Positions 1 through 8,881 are shown, numbered from the stretch's first letter. The stretch is DNA of 32,987 nucleotides from Planctomycetota bacterium (GCA_003695705.1 RFHU01000260.1:1-32987); one strand, 5' to 3'. Numbers and translations: made by a program. Notes: generated by a model from the sequence alone, not told the origin.

Positions 1-441
1 CCCGACCTCGGTCCGCTCGGCTGCAACGCCTTGGGGGCGGCGGACGTGCTCTTGCTCCCCCTTTCCGCGACGGCCTTCGCCGAGCGCGCGCTCGAGGAGA
101 CCATCGCCTCGGCCTTCGCCCTCCGCCCCGAAGTGGAGGTCTACGGGGTGAAGAGCATGACGCGCGAGCGGAGCAGCGCCGACGAGAGCGATGAGGCGGA
201 TCCCCTGCGCGGGCCGCTCGGCATCGAACTGCTGGACTGCCACGTCGTCTACGACCCCGAGACGGTCTTGCGCGCAACGGAGGCCGGTCTGCCTGTGTTC
301 GAATACGACCCGGCGAGCGTGGTGGCGCACTGCTTCGTCGAACTCGCCCGTGAGGTCATCCACAAGGTGCTCTCGCCCGCCGCTCGCCTCTCCTCCTCGG
401 GACGTTTCCTTCGCCCTTCGTCCGAGGGCCCAGCGCAGTAG
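1..441 (+). CDS. ParA/Soj-family ATPase, C-terminal part (5' end outside window)
   Basis: The reading frame is open from base 1 to the TAG at 439-441, so only about 146 C-terminal residues are present. The segment starting PDLGPLGCNALGAADVLLLP matches the part of ParA/MinD-type ATPases just after the switch II region (D-x-PP-x-L-G-x-L-x-x-NAL-x-AAD). Near the end, GLPVFEYDPAS followed by a helix resembles the ParA C-terminal signature (YDP-x-S). Family members are P-loop ATPases that bind DNA or partner proteins and position chromosomes, plasmids or protein complexes. The Walker A motif lies upstream of the window and cannot be checked. No ParB or other partner is visible to the right; the next gene begins 33 bp downstream on the same strand. 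ParA family membership is likely, but what it positions is unknown. Confidence 0.75.
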   Translation, partial: PDLGPLGCNALGAADVLLLPLSATAFAERALEETIASAFALRPEVEVYGVKSMTRERSSADESDEADPLRGPLGIELLDCHVVYDPETVLRATEAGLPVFEYDPASVVAHCFVELAREVIHKVLSPAARLSSSGRFLRPSSEGPAQ

Positions 442-444
442 AAT

Positions 445-468
445 CCCCTCCCTCCGGGGAGAGAGGGG
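445..468 (+). promoter_or_regulatory. hairpin containing the Shine-Dalgarno of the TolC-like gene
   Basis: CCCCTC at 445-450 can pair with GAGGGG at 463-468. After one C/A mismatch the stem continues with CTC 452-454 pairing GAG 459-461, closed by a CGGG loop. The purine-rich 3' arm (457-468) is the ribosome binding site for the ATG at 475, so the hairpin would mask it. It sits four bases after the ParA stop and has no T-run, so translational control or RNA processing is more likely than termination. Its function is inferred only from pairing. Confidence 0.35.
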
Positions 469-474
469 TTCACC

Positions 475-2217
475 ATGCGTAGCTCGGTTCGCGGCCCGCT
501 GCTGGCGCTCGCCTTCGCCCCGCTGCTCGCCAGCGCGCAGGAAGACGCCTCCCCCGGCCAGGGCGACCCGCGCGCGCCGGCGCCTCCCGAGGACGGGGTC
601 GAGGTCGAACGCCCGGCGGAGCTCGAGCGGATCAAGAAGGAACTCGCGCGGATCAAGCAGGAGCGTGAGCGCCTCGGCGGCCAAGCCCCGCCCCGAGCGC
701 TGGGGCCGGAGGTCCGTGCCCTCGGCCGCGAAGAGCTCTCGCCGGTGCTCGCGCCGCGGCGCGAAGTGGTGGGCCTACGCCTGCGAGAGGCAATCCGTCT
801 CGCGCTCGCCAACAATCCGGACTACGTCGTGCAGCTCGCCGCCGCCCGCTCGGCCCACGAGGGCGTTCCCCAAGAGCGCGCGGCCTTCGACCCGGTGCTC
901 TCCAGCACGGCCACCTACGGGCGCGGCTTCGTCCCCCGCGACTTCGGCTCCTTCTTCGGTCAGACCCAGGTCCGCTCGCGCACCCTGAACATCAGCACCA
1001 GCCTCGCCCTGCGCCTGCAGACGGGCACGCAACTCACCCTGACCCACACCGAACTGCGCACCGAGTCCACCAGCCCCATTTCCGGCTCCAAGAACTACCT
1101 GCCCTCACTGCGCCTCGACATCACCCAGCCCCTGCTGCGCGACTTCGGCATCGAGACGAACCTCACCCCGCTGCGCCTCGCCCAGAACGCTGCCTTCGCC
1201 AGCGACGCCACCCTGGCCGAAACCTACATGGCCGCTGTTCTCGCCGTCGAGCAAGCCTACTGGGACCTCGTCCTCGCCGAGGAGCAGCTCCGCGCGCAAG
1301 AGCGCTCGCTCTCCAGCTCGCTCAAGTTCCTCGACGACCAGCGGAAGAAGCTCCAGCACGGCGCGGGGACCCGCCTGGAGGTGACCATCGCCAAGGCGGG
1401 CGTCGCCACCGCGCGCGAGGCGGTCATCGCGGCGGAGAACGGCCTGGAGGCCGCGCGGGACCAGATCATTCGGCTCACCTCGCCCAGCACCGACCTCGCC
1501 GATTGGGACCGCTTCGTCGTCCCCCTCGACCAACCGCTGCTCCTCGAGTCGGCCGAGCAAGACCCGGCGGAGGCGATCCAGACCGCGCTCCGGCGCCGCC
1601 CCGACTACCTACGCGCACAACTCGACCTCGACTCCGCTCAGCGCAACCTGAGCCTGGCCGAGAACCAGCGCCTCCCCCGCTTGGATGCCATCGGCAGTTT
1701 CTCCGAGGAGGGGCTCGGGACGGGGCACCGCAGCGCATGGAGCAGCCTGGGGAGCGGGGACAACTACAGCTGGGAAGTCGGCGTCCGAGTCGAACTCCCC
1801 CTCTTCCTTCGCGCCGAGCGCGCCCGGGTACGCGCCGCACGCCACGACCTCGAGGGCGCTCAAGCCGCGCTGCGGGCCCTCGAGGCCACCGTGGTACTCG
1901 AGGTGCGGGGCGCGCTCCGGGACGTGCGCACCGCCAAGGCGCGCATCGAGGCCGCCCGTGCCTCGCGGGTGCTCGCCAAGGAGCGCCTGGACGCGACGCG
2001 GGTCCAGGTCGAAACGGGCACTGCGGTCCCCCGCGACGTGCTCGACGACCTCGCCGAACTCGCCCGCGCCGAGACCAACGAGGTGCAGGCCTTCATCAAC
2101 TACCGACTCGCCCTCAGCCGCCTGGCCCTCGCCCAGGGGACGCTGCTCGACGATTGGCTCGACGAGCTCGATCCTCGCGTGCGCGCCGCCATCGAGCGCC
2201 GACCGCTCCGCGATTGA
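475..2217 (+). CDS. TolC-like outer-membrane efflux protein
   Basis: 580 residues. The start is ATG, preceded by a GGGGAGAGAGG ribosome binding site. Residues 1-21 form a signal peptide with probable cleavage after ASA. Residues 40-66 are a charged helical stretch. From about residue 100 the protein shows the twofold outer-membrane efflux protein pattern: LREAIRLALANNPDY opens the first repeat, alternating beta-strand segments follow (about 140-210), then long helices; a second repeat begins near EAIQTALRRRPDYL and ends in a long helical hairpin. TolC-family trimers form the outer-membrane and periplasmic tunnel of type I secretion or RND/ABC efflux systems. The protein is longer than E. coli TolC because of an N-terminal extension of about 100 residues. 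No membrane-fusion protein or inner-membrane pump is adjacent, so the partner and substrate are unknown. Confidence 0.88.
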   Translation: MRSSVRGPLLALAFAPLLASAQEDASPGQGDPRAPAPPEDGVEVERPAELERIKKELARIKQERERLGGQAPPRALGPEVRALGREELSPVLAPRREVVGLRLREAIRLALANNPDYVVQLAAARSAHEGVPQERAAFDPVLSSTATYGRGFVPRDFGSFFGQTQVRSRTLNISTSLALRLQTGTQLTLTHTELRTESTSPISGSKNYLPSLRLDITQPLLRDFGIETNLTPLRLAQNAAFASDATLAETYMAAVLAVEQAYWDLVLAEEQLRAQERSLSSSLKFLDDQRKKLQHGAGTRLEVTIAKAGVATAREAVIAAENGLEAARDQIIRLTSPSTDLADWDRFVVPLDQPLLLESAEQDPAEAIQTALRRRPDYLRAQLDLDSAQRNLSLAENQRLPRLDAIGSFSEEGLGTGHRSAWSSLGSGDNYSWEVGVRVELPLFLRAERARVRAARHDLEGAQAALRALEATVVLEVRGALRDVRTAKARIEAARASRVLAKERLDATRVQVETGTAVPRDVLDDLAELARAETNEVQAFINYRLALSRLALAQGTLLDDWLDELDPRVRAAIERRPLRD

Positions 2218-2377
2218 TCCGCCGGCCCCCCTCGCTGCCCCGCGCGGCGAAGCGCGTGGCGCCGTACGCTGTGCGCTCGGTGGTTGCCGATTGCCCGCGC
2301 GGGTCCGGAGCCCCCTGGACTGCGGAGGGGTGGCCCCTGCGCACGAGCCCCCGCGCTCGCCTGCGGGGAGGGCGGCG

Positions 2378-2383
2378 TATACT
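2378..2383 (+). promoter_or_regulatory. -10-like TATACT hexamer of a probable leaderless transcript
   Basis: TATACT ends 6 nt before the ATG at 2390, and no Shine-Dalgarno lies at a normal distance; the nearest purine run, GGGGAG, is about 20 nt upstream. Transcription from this hexamer would start at or beside the A of the ATG. There is no recognisable -35 hexamer 17 nt upstream. The same arrangement occurs at the second kinase-TPR gene (TATCCT, 6 nt, ATG). Confidence 0.4.
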
Positions 2384-2389
2384 GCCGGC

Positions 2390-5300
2390 ATGCAGAGCGC
2401 CGGGCAGCTCCTCGTCGAGCTCGTCGTCCGGGAGCGCCCCGAAGCCGCCGCGGCGGCGAGGCGCGCGCTCGAGGCCACCTCGACGACCGATCCCGACGCG
2501 TTGGCCTCGGTGGGGCAGGCTCTGATCCGCGCCAAGGCCATCAGCGCGCGCGAGTTCCTGGCCTGCCAGGCCCTCGTCGAGGAGGCGCTCCGGAGGCGCT
2601 GCCCCGGCTGCGGAGATCATCGCCCTCGGCTGGCCGGGCCGCGCCCGCTGCGCGAGCGGTGTTCCTGCGGGCGGGTGTACGAGATCGCTCCCGCCCGCTC
2701 TCCCTTCGCCGCGTCCTCCCTACGGACGGCAGCTCGCGCCCCCACCGTCACGAACGACGGAGGGCGCGTGCGCACCGGCTACACGAGCCGGCGGCGGCGA
2801 GGGGAGGCGGCCGAAGACCCCGCCCCGAGCAAGGGGCCGGTTCCCGAGCGAATCGGCCCCTACCTCGTCGCGGAGCGCATCGGCGACGGCGGCATGGGGG
2901 TCGTCTACGCGGCGCTGGAGCCCGAAACGGGGCGTAGGGTAGCCCTCAAGCTGCTCCGGCGAGGCGCCTCCGACGACGCGAAGGCCCGCTTCGAGCGCGA
3001 GGCGCAGGCCGTTGCCCGCCTGAACCACCCCGCCATCGTCAAGGTCCACGACGTCGGTCGCGACCCCGCCAGCGGGAGCCCCTTCTTCACCATGGACCTC
3101 GTCGAGGGGAGGGACCTGCTCGCCGCAGGGCCGGCGCTCTCCCTGAAGGAGTTCATCGACCTCGTCGCCACGGTGGCCGAAGCCCTCCACCACGCCCACG
3201 AGCAAGGCATCGTGCACCGCGACGTGAAGCCGCAGAACATCCTGGTCGACGGCAAGGGGCGGCCGCGCATCGCCGACTTCGGACTCGCCCGCGACCTCGG
3301 CCGCTCGTCCTTGACCGAGGTGGGCGACTTGGTCGGCACTCCGCTCTTCATGTCGCCCGAGCAACTGCGCGGGGACCCGAGCGCCATCGACCGGCGCACC
3401 GACGTCTACGCCCTCGGCGTGCTCCTCTACGAGCGCCTCGCCGGGCGCCTGCCGGTGGAGGCGGGGTCGCTCTACGAACTGCAGGCCAAGGTGCGCGAAG
3501 GGGGCGACCCCCCTCCGCCGAGTTCCTTGGGCGACGCGCCGTCGGAACTCGACGGCGTCGTGCTGCGCGCCCTGGCGAAGGACCCGGACCGTCGCTACCC
3601 CACGGCCGCCGCCTTGGCGGCAGACCTGCGCCGCTACCTGGACGGCGAGCGGGTCGAGGCCCGCCCGCACGGTGCGCTTGCCCGCTGGGCCCGCGCCTGC
3701 GGGACCTGGCTGCGCTCCCCCTGGGGTACGGTGGTCGTGGGAAGCGCCTTCATGCTGGCGCTGGTGGGGGTCCTCGTGTTCGTCCTCCACCGCCGCTCCG
3801 TCGCCGAGCGAGTAGCGCGCGAGGCCCTCGAAGGTCGCCGAAGCGCTTGCCTGGCCGCGCTCGCCGAGGGGCGTGCGGCCTTGGAAGCGGGCCTGGCGGC
3901 CTGGGGCGAAGGAGAGCGCGACCGCGCTCTCGGCGCGGCGGAGCGCGCCAAGGAAGCCCTCGACCGCGCGCGCGACTTGGCCCGTGGGCTGGGGACGAAT
4001 GCCCCCGCGGGCGTCGGCGCAGCCGATCGAGAACTGCGGGGGAAGCTTGGACGCCTGCGGGCGCGAGCGCTCGCCGCCGGTCCGCCGGAGGATCAGGAGC
4101 GCGCCCGCGCGCTCCTCGAAGCCTCGCTCGCGGCAAACGGCGAGGACCCCGACGGCCTGGTGCTGCTCGGACGCCTGGAGTTGCGGCGCGGCCGGCCGGA
4201 GGCCGCCGCACGGCGCCTTCAGCGCGCGCTCATCCTCGACGCAGCGCGGGCGGACGCGTTCTTCTACAAGGGCGACGCGGAACGCCTCGCCGGACGCCCC
4301 GAGTACGCGCGCCTCGACTACGAGCGCGCCCTGGAGGGTGCCGAGGGACTGCGGGGGGTCTCTCCGGCGCGTGTCCTCGCGGGGGCAGGACTGGCCTCGC
4401 TGGAGCTCGGCGACCCGGAGGCGGCCGAGGAGGCCTTGCGGAATGCCCTCGAACGCGACGCGGGCGAACCGCGCGTCGCCCTCTTGCGGGCCGCGCTCCT
4501 GCGCGCGCGCGGCGAGGGCGAGGCCTCCCTTGCCGAACTGCGCCGCGCCGTCCGCACGTGGCCCGCGGAGGCGGAGCTGCACGAGGCGGCCGCACGGGCC
4601 TGGGCAGCCGCTGGCGTGGCGCCGCGGGCCCTGGCCGAGCTCGAGGCCGCGCTGGAGCTCCGCCGCGGACCGCTCCTCTGGCTCGCCCGCGCACGCCTCC
4701 ACGACCTCCTCGGCGAGGCGCAGGCGGCCGACGCCGATTTCTTGCGAGCGCAGTCAGCCTGCGAACCAGGAGGCGCCGCCGAAGCCCGGGTGCACCTGGC
4801 GCGCGCGCGGGCACTGCGCGCCCGCGGCTCCTTCGACGAAGCCCTCGCCGAACTCTCCGGCGACGGCGCGGGGGGGTCCCGCCCGAGCACGCACGCCGCC
4901 CGCCTGGAACGCGCCGAGTTGCTCGCCGCCATCGGCGAACTCGGTGCGGCGACACCCCTCCTCGCAGAAGCTGCGCGCGAGGGGGCGTCGCGAGCGCGGG
5001 CACTGCGGACGGCGGCCTGGATCGCGCTGACCCGCGCCGACCTCGCACGCGCGCGCCAGGAGGCCGAGAAGCTGCTTCAGGGGAGACCGGAGGACCCCGT
5101 CGGGCTAACGCTCTTGGCCCACGCGCGCCGCCTGGCGGGCGACGAGGTCGGGGCGCGCGAGGTGGAGGCGCGCGCCCGGGCGGCCCGCCGCGCCCTGAGC
5201 GGCCGCGTGCCCGGCCTGTGGCTGGCGGTGGGCGACCCCTTTGCCGAGGCACTCACCGCGCTGCACCTCGCCGCCCGCGAGGGAGCGCGGGCGCGCTCGG

Positions 5301-7396
5301 CCACGGGCGCCGAAGCCCAGGCCCTGCGCCGTCGCGAACGCATCCAACGGGAGCGCGCCGTGCGCTTGGCGCCCTGGTGGGTCCCGGCGCGTGTGGCACT
5401 GGCCGAGGCACTGGCGCGAGCCGGCGACGCCGATGCAGCGCTCGCCGAACTCGGTCGAGCGCGGGTTTGCGGTTCGCCCACGGTGGCGGGCGAACGACTG
5501 CGGGGGCAGCTCTTGGCCGCAGCGGGCCGCACGGAGGAGGCGCTCCTGGCCTACGACCGCGCCCTGGAGGGGCTCGGCGAAGGCGACGGGACGGCGGAAC
5601 GACGCCGCCGCGGCCGCATCCTGCTCGAGCGCGCTCGCGCGCTCGAGCAGGCGGGCGAGACGGAGCGAGCGTTGCGCGACCTGGACCGGGCCATCGCCGA
5701 AGACACGAGGCTCCTCGCCGCCTACGAGCTGCGCGCGCGGGTCCACGCCAGGCGGGGAGACACGGCCGCAGCAGACGCCGACCGAGAGCGCGTCGAGCTG
5801 TTGCGCAGCGGCTACGTGAGCACCTACGAAGCCGCCCGGCGCGAGGCCTGGCGGCGGCGAAGCCAAGGGGATCACCAGGGTGCGCAGGAGGCCTTGGCGC
5901 CCGCCTTCGAACTCGTCGACCGAGAGCGCGACCCCGAGCGCAGGGCCGAGCTCTACTGGATCCGCGGCTACATGCGCGTGCGCTGCGTGCAACTCGCCGA
6001 GGCGTTGACCGACTTCGCGGCCATGCTGGAACTCGCCCCGGACGGGTTCCGCCTCCTGCACGACGAACTCGGTTCCTTGGCGCGGGGAGAGGGCCGGATC
6101 GCCCTCCGCCTCGAACCCGTCCTCGAGCGGGTGCTCGCCGCGCGCGACGAGCAAGACGACGTGGACCCCGACTTCCTCCTCGGCTACGTCGCCTACGTCT
6201 CCTGCGAATTCGACGGGGGCGGCCCTGAGGGGCGACTGCGCGCTGGGATCCAGGCCCTGGACCGCTACGTGGCCGCACATCCCGGGCGGCCTGCGGGACA
6301 GCTCCTGCGTGCCGCCCTCCTCCTCCGCGCGGGGCAGCGGGCCGAGGCGACGCGCACCCTTCTCGCGCTGCTGGACGGGGCGCGGCCGCCGGCCTACGCG
6401 CACTACCTGCTCGCTCGCTTGCAGACGGCCGAGGGAGACCCGGCGGCAGCCCTCCGCTCGCTCGAAGACGCGCTCCGCGGCGGCTACGACGTTTACGAGG
6501 CCGTGGCCCGCGACGAGGCCCTCGACCCCCTGCGCGAGCACCCGGGCTACGCACCGCTCCTGGCGCGCTCGCAGGGGCGGGGCTACCTGCAGCAGGCCCT
6601 CAAGGCCGAGCGCTTGTCCCTGGCTCAGCGCGGGGAGGAGCGGGCGCAAACGGAGGAACTGGTGCTGCGGGCGGTCGCCACCGGCCTGGGCTTCCTCCGC
6701 GACGGCCTCCGCGCGGGCGAAGCGGGCGCCCGACGCGTGGCTGCGGACCTCTACTGGGTGCGCGGACGCGTCTGCGCGCGGCGCGGAGAGCGCAGGCGCG
6801 CGCGCGCCGCGCTCGCTGCCGCGCTGGAGGCCGACCCCGCGCGCCTGCTCGCCGGCGCGGCTTGCGCCGAGGCGGCGCGGGCGGTCTCCCCGCTCGGCGC
6901 AGCGCCCTTCCGCAGCGCACGAGGCGAGGCGGAGGATCCGCTGCCCTCGCGCGTGCGCGCTGCCCTGGGGGTGGTCCTGGCCGTGCTCGCCGGCGAAGCA
7001 CCGACCCCCGAAGAGCGGACCGAGGCCGAGCGGCTCCTCCGCGACGCGGAGCCCCCCCTGCGCGCCCTCCGCGCCGTGCTCCTCTTGGGGGCCGGCGACG
7101 CCGAGGTAGCGCTGCGCGCCGCGCGCGAGGGCCGCGCGCAGGACCCGAACCAAGAGTTCCTCGCCGGCGAAGCGGTCGCGCGCCGGGAGGCCTTCGCCTC
7201 GTGGCTCGAGGCCCGCGTCCACGCCGCCAAGGGCGAGGAAGCAGAAGCCCTGGCCGCCCTCGAAGGAGCGCGGGCGCGCGGGTGGTCCCCCTTCCCCCGA
7301 GACCCCGCCTTCGATGCCCTGCGGGGCAATGCGCGCTACCGCGCCCTGGCGCACGGGCGCGACGGGCTCCGCGCCGAGGAGCGGTGGCGCAGGTGA
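2390..7396 (+). CDS. Ser/Thr protein kinase with N-terminal zinc ribbon, one membrane segment and long TPR tail
   Basis: 1668 residues. The ATG at 2390 was chosen because the frame upstream of it overlaps the efflux gene and has the composition of an out-of-frame shadow. Order of domains: a short helical region (1-65); a zinc ribbon with Cys71, Cys74, Cys91 and Cys93; a Hanks-type kinase domain (about 159-428) with the glycine loop GDGGMG at 165-170, Lys187, HRD at 276-278 and DFG at 296-298; a transmembrane helix (446-467); then about 1200 residues of Ala/Leu/Glu/Arg-rich helical hairpins typical of degenerate TPRs. All catalytic residues are present, so it should be an active kinase in the cytoplasm, with the TPR part on the far side of the membrane as a sensor or scaffold (inferred topology). 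It overlaps the zinc-finger gene downstream by 4 nt. A motif near residues 1376-1390 (DPLREHPGYAPLL) resembles the extreme C terminus of the other kinase-TPR protein in this window. Confidence 0.9.
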   Translation: MQSAGQLLVELVVRERPEAAAAARRALEATSTTDPDALASVGQALIRAKAISAREFLACQALVEEALRRRCPGCGDHRPRLAGPRPLRERCSCGRVYEIAPARSPFAASSLRTAARAPTVTNDGGRVRTGYTSRRRRGEAAEDPAPSKGPVPERIGPYLVAERIGDGGMGVVYAALEPETGRRVALKLLRRGASDDAKARFEREAQAVARLNHPAIVKVHDVGRDPASGSPFFTMDLVEGRDLLAAGPALSLKEFIDLVATVAEALHHAHEQGIVHRDVKPQNILVDGKGRPRIADFGLARDLGRSSLTEVGDLVGTPLFMSPEQLRGDPSAIDRRTDVYALGVLLYERLAGRLPVEAGSLYELQAKVREGGDPPPPSSLGDAPSELDGVVLRALAKDPDRRYPTAAALAADLRRYLDGERVEARPHGALARWARACGTWLRSPWGTVVVGSAFMLALVGVLVFVLHRRSVAERVAREALEGRRSACLAALAEGRAALEAGLAAWGEGERDRALGAAERAKEALDRARDLARGLGTNAPAGVGAADRELRGKLGRLRARALAAGPPEDQERARALLEASLAANGEDPDGLVLLGRLELRRGRPEAAARRLQRALILDAARADAFFYKGDAERLAGRPEYARLDYERALEGAEGLRGVSPARVLAGAGLASLELGDPEAAEEALRNALERDAGEPRVALLRAALLRARGEGEASLAELRRAVRTWPAEAELHEAAARAWAAAGVAPRALAELEAALELRRGPLLWLARARLHDLLGEAQAADADFLRAQSACEPGGAAEARVHLARARALRARGSFDEALAELSGDGAGGSRPSTHAARLERAELLAAIGELGAATPLLAEAAREGASRARALRTAAWIALTRADLARARQEAEKLLQGRPEDPVGLTLLAHARRLAGDEVGAREVEARARAARRALSGRVPGLWLAVGDPFAEALTALHLAAREGARARSATGAEAQALRRRERIQRERAVRLAPWWVPARVALAEALARAGDADAALAELGRARVCGSPTVAGERLRGQLLAAAGRTEEALLAYDRALEGLGEGDGTAERRRRGRILLERARALEQAGETERALRDLDRAIAEDTRLLAAYELRARVHARRGDTAAADADRERVELLRSGYVSTYEAARREAWRRRSQGDHQGAQEALAPAFELVDRERDPERRAELYWIRGYMRVRCVQLAEALTDFAAMLELAPDGFRLLHDELGSLARGEGRIALRLEPVLERVLAARDEQDDVDPDFLLGYVAYVSCEFDGGGPEGRLRAGIQALDRYVAAHPGRPAGQLLRAALLLRAGQRAEATRTLLALLDGARPPAYAHYLLARLQTAEGDPAAALRSLEDALRGGYDVYEAVARDEALDPLREHPGYAPLLARSQGRGYLQQALKAERLSLAQRGEERAQTEELVLRAVATGLGFLRDGLRAGEAGARRVAADLYWVRGRVCARRGERRRARAALAAALEADPARLLAGAACAEAARAVSPLGAAPFRSARGEAEDPLPSRVRAALGVVLAVLAGEAPTPEERTEAERLLRDAEPPLRALRAVLLLGAGDAEVALRAAREGRAQDPNQEFLAGEAVARREAFASWLEARVHAAKGEEAEALAALEGARARGWSPFPRDPAFDALRGNARYRALAHGRDGLRAEERWRR

Positions 7397-8016
7397 CCCT
7401 GGTCCGCCACCCCCGTTGCCCGTACTGCCACGAGGGAGTCCGCCCGGCGCAGCGCAAGACCGCCTGCCTGGGCTGCATGAGCTGGCATCACCTCTCCTGC
7501 TGGGACGAGCTCGGCCGCTGCGCGGCCTGCGCCCGGCGCCGCGCCCTGGGCCTGCGGGCGCTGAAGCCGGAGGACCCGCGCCGCTGTCCCTCCTGCGGCA
7601 GCGCGGGCGCACTCCAGCAAGGAGAGTTCGAGCGCCTGCGCCTGACCTTCTGCTCGCGCTGCTGGGGGGGCTGGGTGCCGAAAGAGCACCTCGGGGCCCT
7701 GCTCCTCGAGTCCGTCGCGAGCCCCTTCGAGCAGGCACCGTCTCCGGAGCCGCGGCCCTACCCCGCCCTGGCCTGCCTCGAGTGCCGAGAGCTCATGACC
7801 CCCTGGGCCTGGCGCGACCTCGTGGTGCGCGTCTGCGAGGGCCACGGCCTCTGGCTGGAGAGCGGCGACCTCCTGCACCTCGCCCGCCTCGCCAGCGCGC
7901 ATCCGGGGGAACTCTACGGTCTCCTCGCCGCCTTGGGCGTAGCCTCCGACGAGGGACCGGCCCTCCCCGGCGAACCGGCCGCAGGGGAATTGCCAACGAG
8001 GCGCTCGGAGGGGTAG
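7393..8016 (+). CDS. Cys-rich protein: RING-like module plus two TFIIB-type zinc fingers
   Basis: 207 residues from GTG 7393, which forms a GTGA overlap with the kinase stop and has GAGGAG 11 nt upstream; GTG 7384 is possible but too close to that site. Residues 9-46 carry four metal-ligand pairs (Cys9/Cys12, Cys25/Cys28, His33/Cys36, Cys43/Cys46), resembling prokaryotic RING/treble-clef domains. Two more fingers follow: CPSC 65-68 with CSRC 87-90, and CLEC 128-131 with CEGH 148-151. Each is followed by a (G)xWxxxxxL motif as in the TFIIB-like zinc finger family (zf-TFIIB); in the second, a His replaces the last Cys. There is no signal peptide or membrane helix, so it is probably cytoplasmic. 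The overlap suggests co-translation with the kinase, as substrate, adaptor or regulator (inference). The family assignment rests on Cys spacing only. Confidence 0.8.
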   Translation: MTLVRHPRCPYCHEGVRPAQRKTACLGCMSWHHLSCWDELGRCAACARRRALGLRALKPEDPRRCPSCGSAGALQQGEFERLRLTFCSRCWGGWVPKEHLGALLLESVASPFEQAPSPEPRPYPALACLECRELMTPWAWRDLVVRVCEGHGLWLESGDLLHLARLASAHPGELYGLLAALGVASDEGPALPGEPAAGELPTRRSEG

Positions 8017-8024
8017 AACCCCTC
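8008..8024 (+). terminator. short hairpin across the stop codon, terminator-like
   Basis: GAGGGGT at 8008-8014 pairs perfectly with ACCCCTC at 8018-8024 around a 3-nt loop, and the TAG stop of the zinc-finger gene lies inside. No T-run follows, so it may only slow polymerase or protect the 3' end. Confidence 0.3.
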
Positions 8025-8341
8025 GGTCGTCCCCGGCGACGGGCACGAGCCGGACTGCCTGCGACGGCCCATACGCCTTCGGACCCCCCAGCAGGGCGGG
8101 TTCCGACGTTGACGCCAGACGAGCCGCTCGTCGGCGGCCGCGTCCGGGGAAGCTCCAGGGCCCTCGGAGCGGAGAGTGCGCCCAGCCCTGGGCGCAGAGC
8201 GGCGAGTTGCGACTCCGCTCGGTCGACCGCCCGGCAGCCCGCTCCGGCCTCCGGTCGCGGCACGGGCCGTCGGCGAGGCAAGACCGAGTTCGCCGGAGCG
8301 CGCGGCCTGCGGGCCGCCGCCGCTGCGACGGTCGGCGGAGC
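8017..8341. other. convergent intergenic region, no gene seen
   Basis: 325 bp between the ends of the zinc-finger gene (plus) and the biotin-carrier gene (minus). The short open frames crossing it have the Arg/Pro/Ala-rich composition of GC-rich noise and no ribosome binding sites. Apart from the hairpin at its left edge I see no repeat, T-run terminator or RNA gene. Confidence 0.5.
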
Positions 8342-8878
8342 TCAGTCCTCGCCGTCTGCGGGCAGGGGGGCGAATTCCACCAGCACGTCGCCTCCCGCCA
8401 CGGCGTCGCCGGTCTGCACGCGCACCGCGGCCACCCGCGCGTCGGCGGGGGCGGCGATCTCGTTCTGCATCTTCATGGCCTCGAGGATGAGCAGGACCTG
8501 CCCGGCTTCTACCCGGTCCCCCTCGGCGACGCGGAGTTCGACGACCACCCCCGGCATGGCGGCGCGCAGATGCTTCTGGGCGCGCTTGCGGGCGCCCTGG
8601 CGACCGCCCGCCGCCACGGCGCGCTCGTCCAAGGGCAAAGCGGACAGGGGACGCTCGCCCGTTGGCGCGACCAGGTACGAGCCCGGCGCGAGGGGATCGG
8701 GCGCGAGGACCAGGCGGACGCGCCGCTCGCCGAATTCCAAGGTGTAGAGGGGGGCGGGCCCGGGCCGCAGGCGGACCGGCCGGTGCTCGTCCTCGCCGAG
8801 CGCCGCCTCGAGGCCCTGGGGACCCTCCCGCAGATCCAGCGAATAGTTCCGCCCGGCCAGCTCGACGCGGTAGCGCAC
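8342..8878 (-). CDS. biotin carboxyl carrier subunit of acyl-CoA carboxylase
   Basis: 178 residues from GTG at 8878, with a strong GGGAGGTGA ribosome binding site and only 3 bp between it and the upstream biotin carboxylase stop. The C-terminal part (about 105-172) is a biotinyl/lipoyl domain with EAMKMQNE, where Lys136 is the expected biotinylation site. Residues 1-90 are beta-rich and resemble the linker (BT-like) domain that lies between the biotin carboxylase and carrier domains in one-chain PccA/MccA alpha subunits. The carrier shuttles carboxyl-biotin from the biotin carboxylase to the carboxyltransferase encoded in the same operon. It looks like the 3' part of a split alpha-subunit gene. 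Confidence 0.9.
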   Translation of the reverse strand: MRYRVELAGRNYSLDLREGPQGLEAALGEDEHRPVRLRPGPAPLYTLEFGERRVRLVLAPDPLAPGSYLVAPTGERPLSALPLDERAVAAGGRQGARKRAQKHLRAAMPGVVVELRVAEGDRVEAGQVLLILEAMKMQNEIAAPADARVAAVRVQTGDAVAGGDVLVEFAPLPADGED

Positions 8879-8881
8879 GGC

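Noticed and set aside
1685-2389. Upstream extension of the first kinase-TPR frame to 1685
   Set aside because: It would overlap the efflux gene by over 500 bp, and the residues before 2390 lack any domain. ATG 2390 fits the helical domain start and the leaderless pattern.
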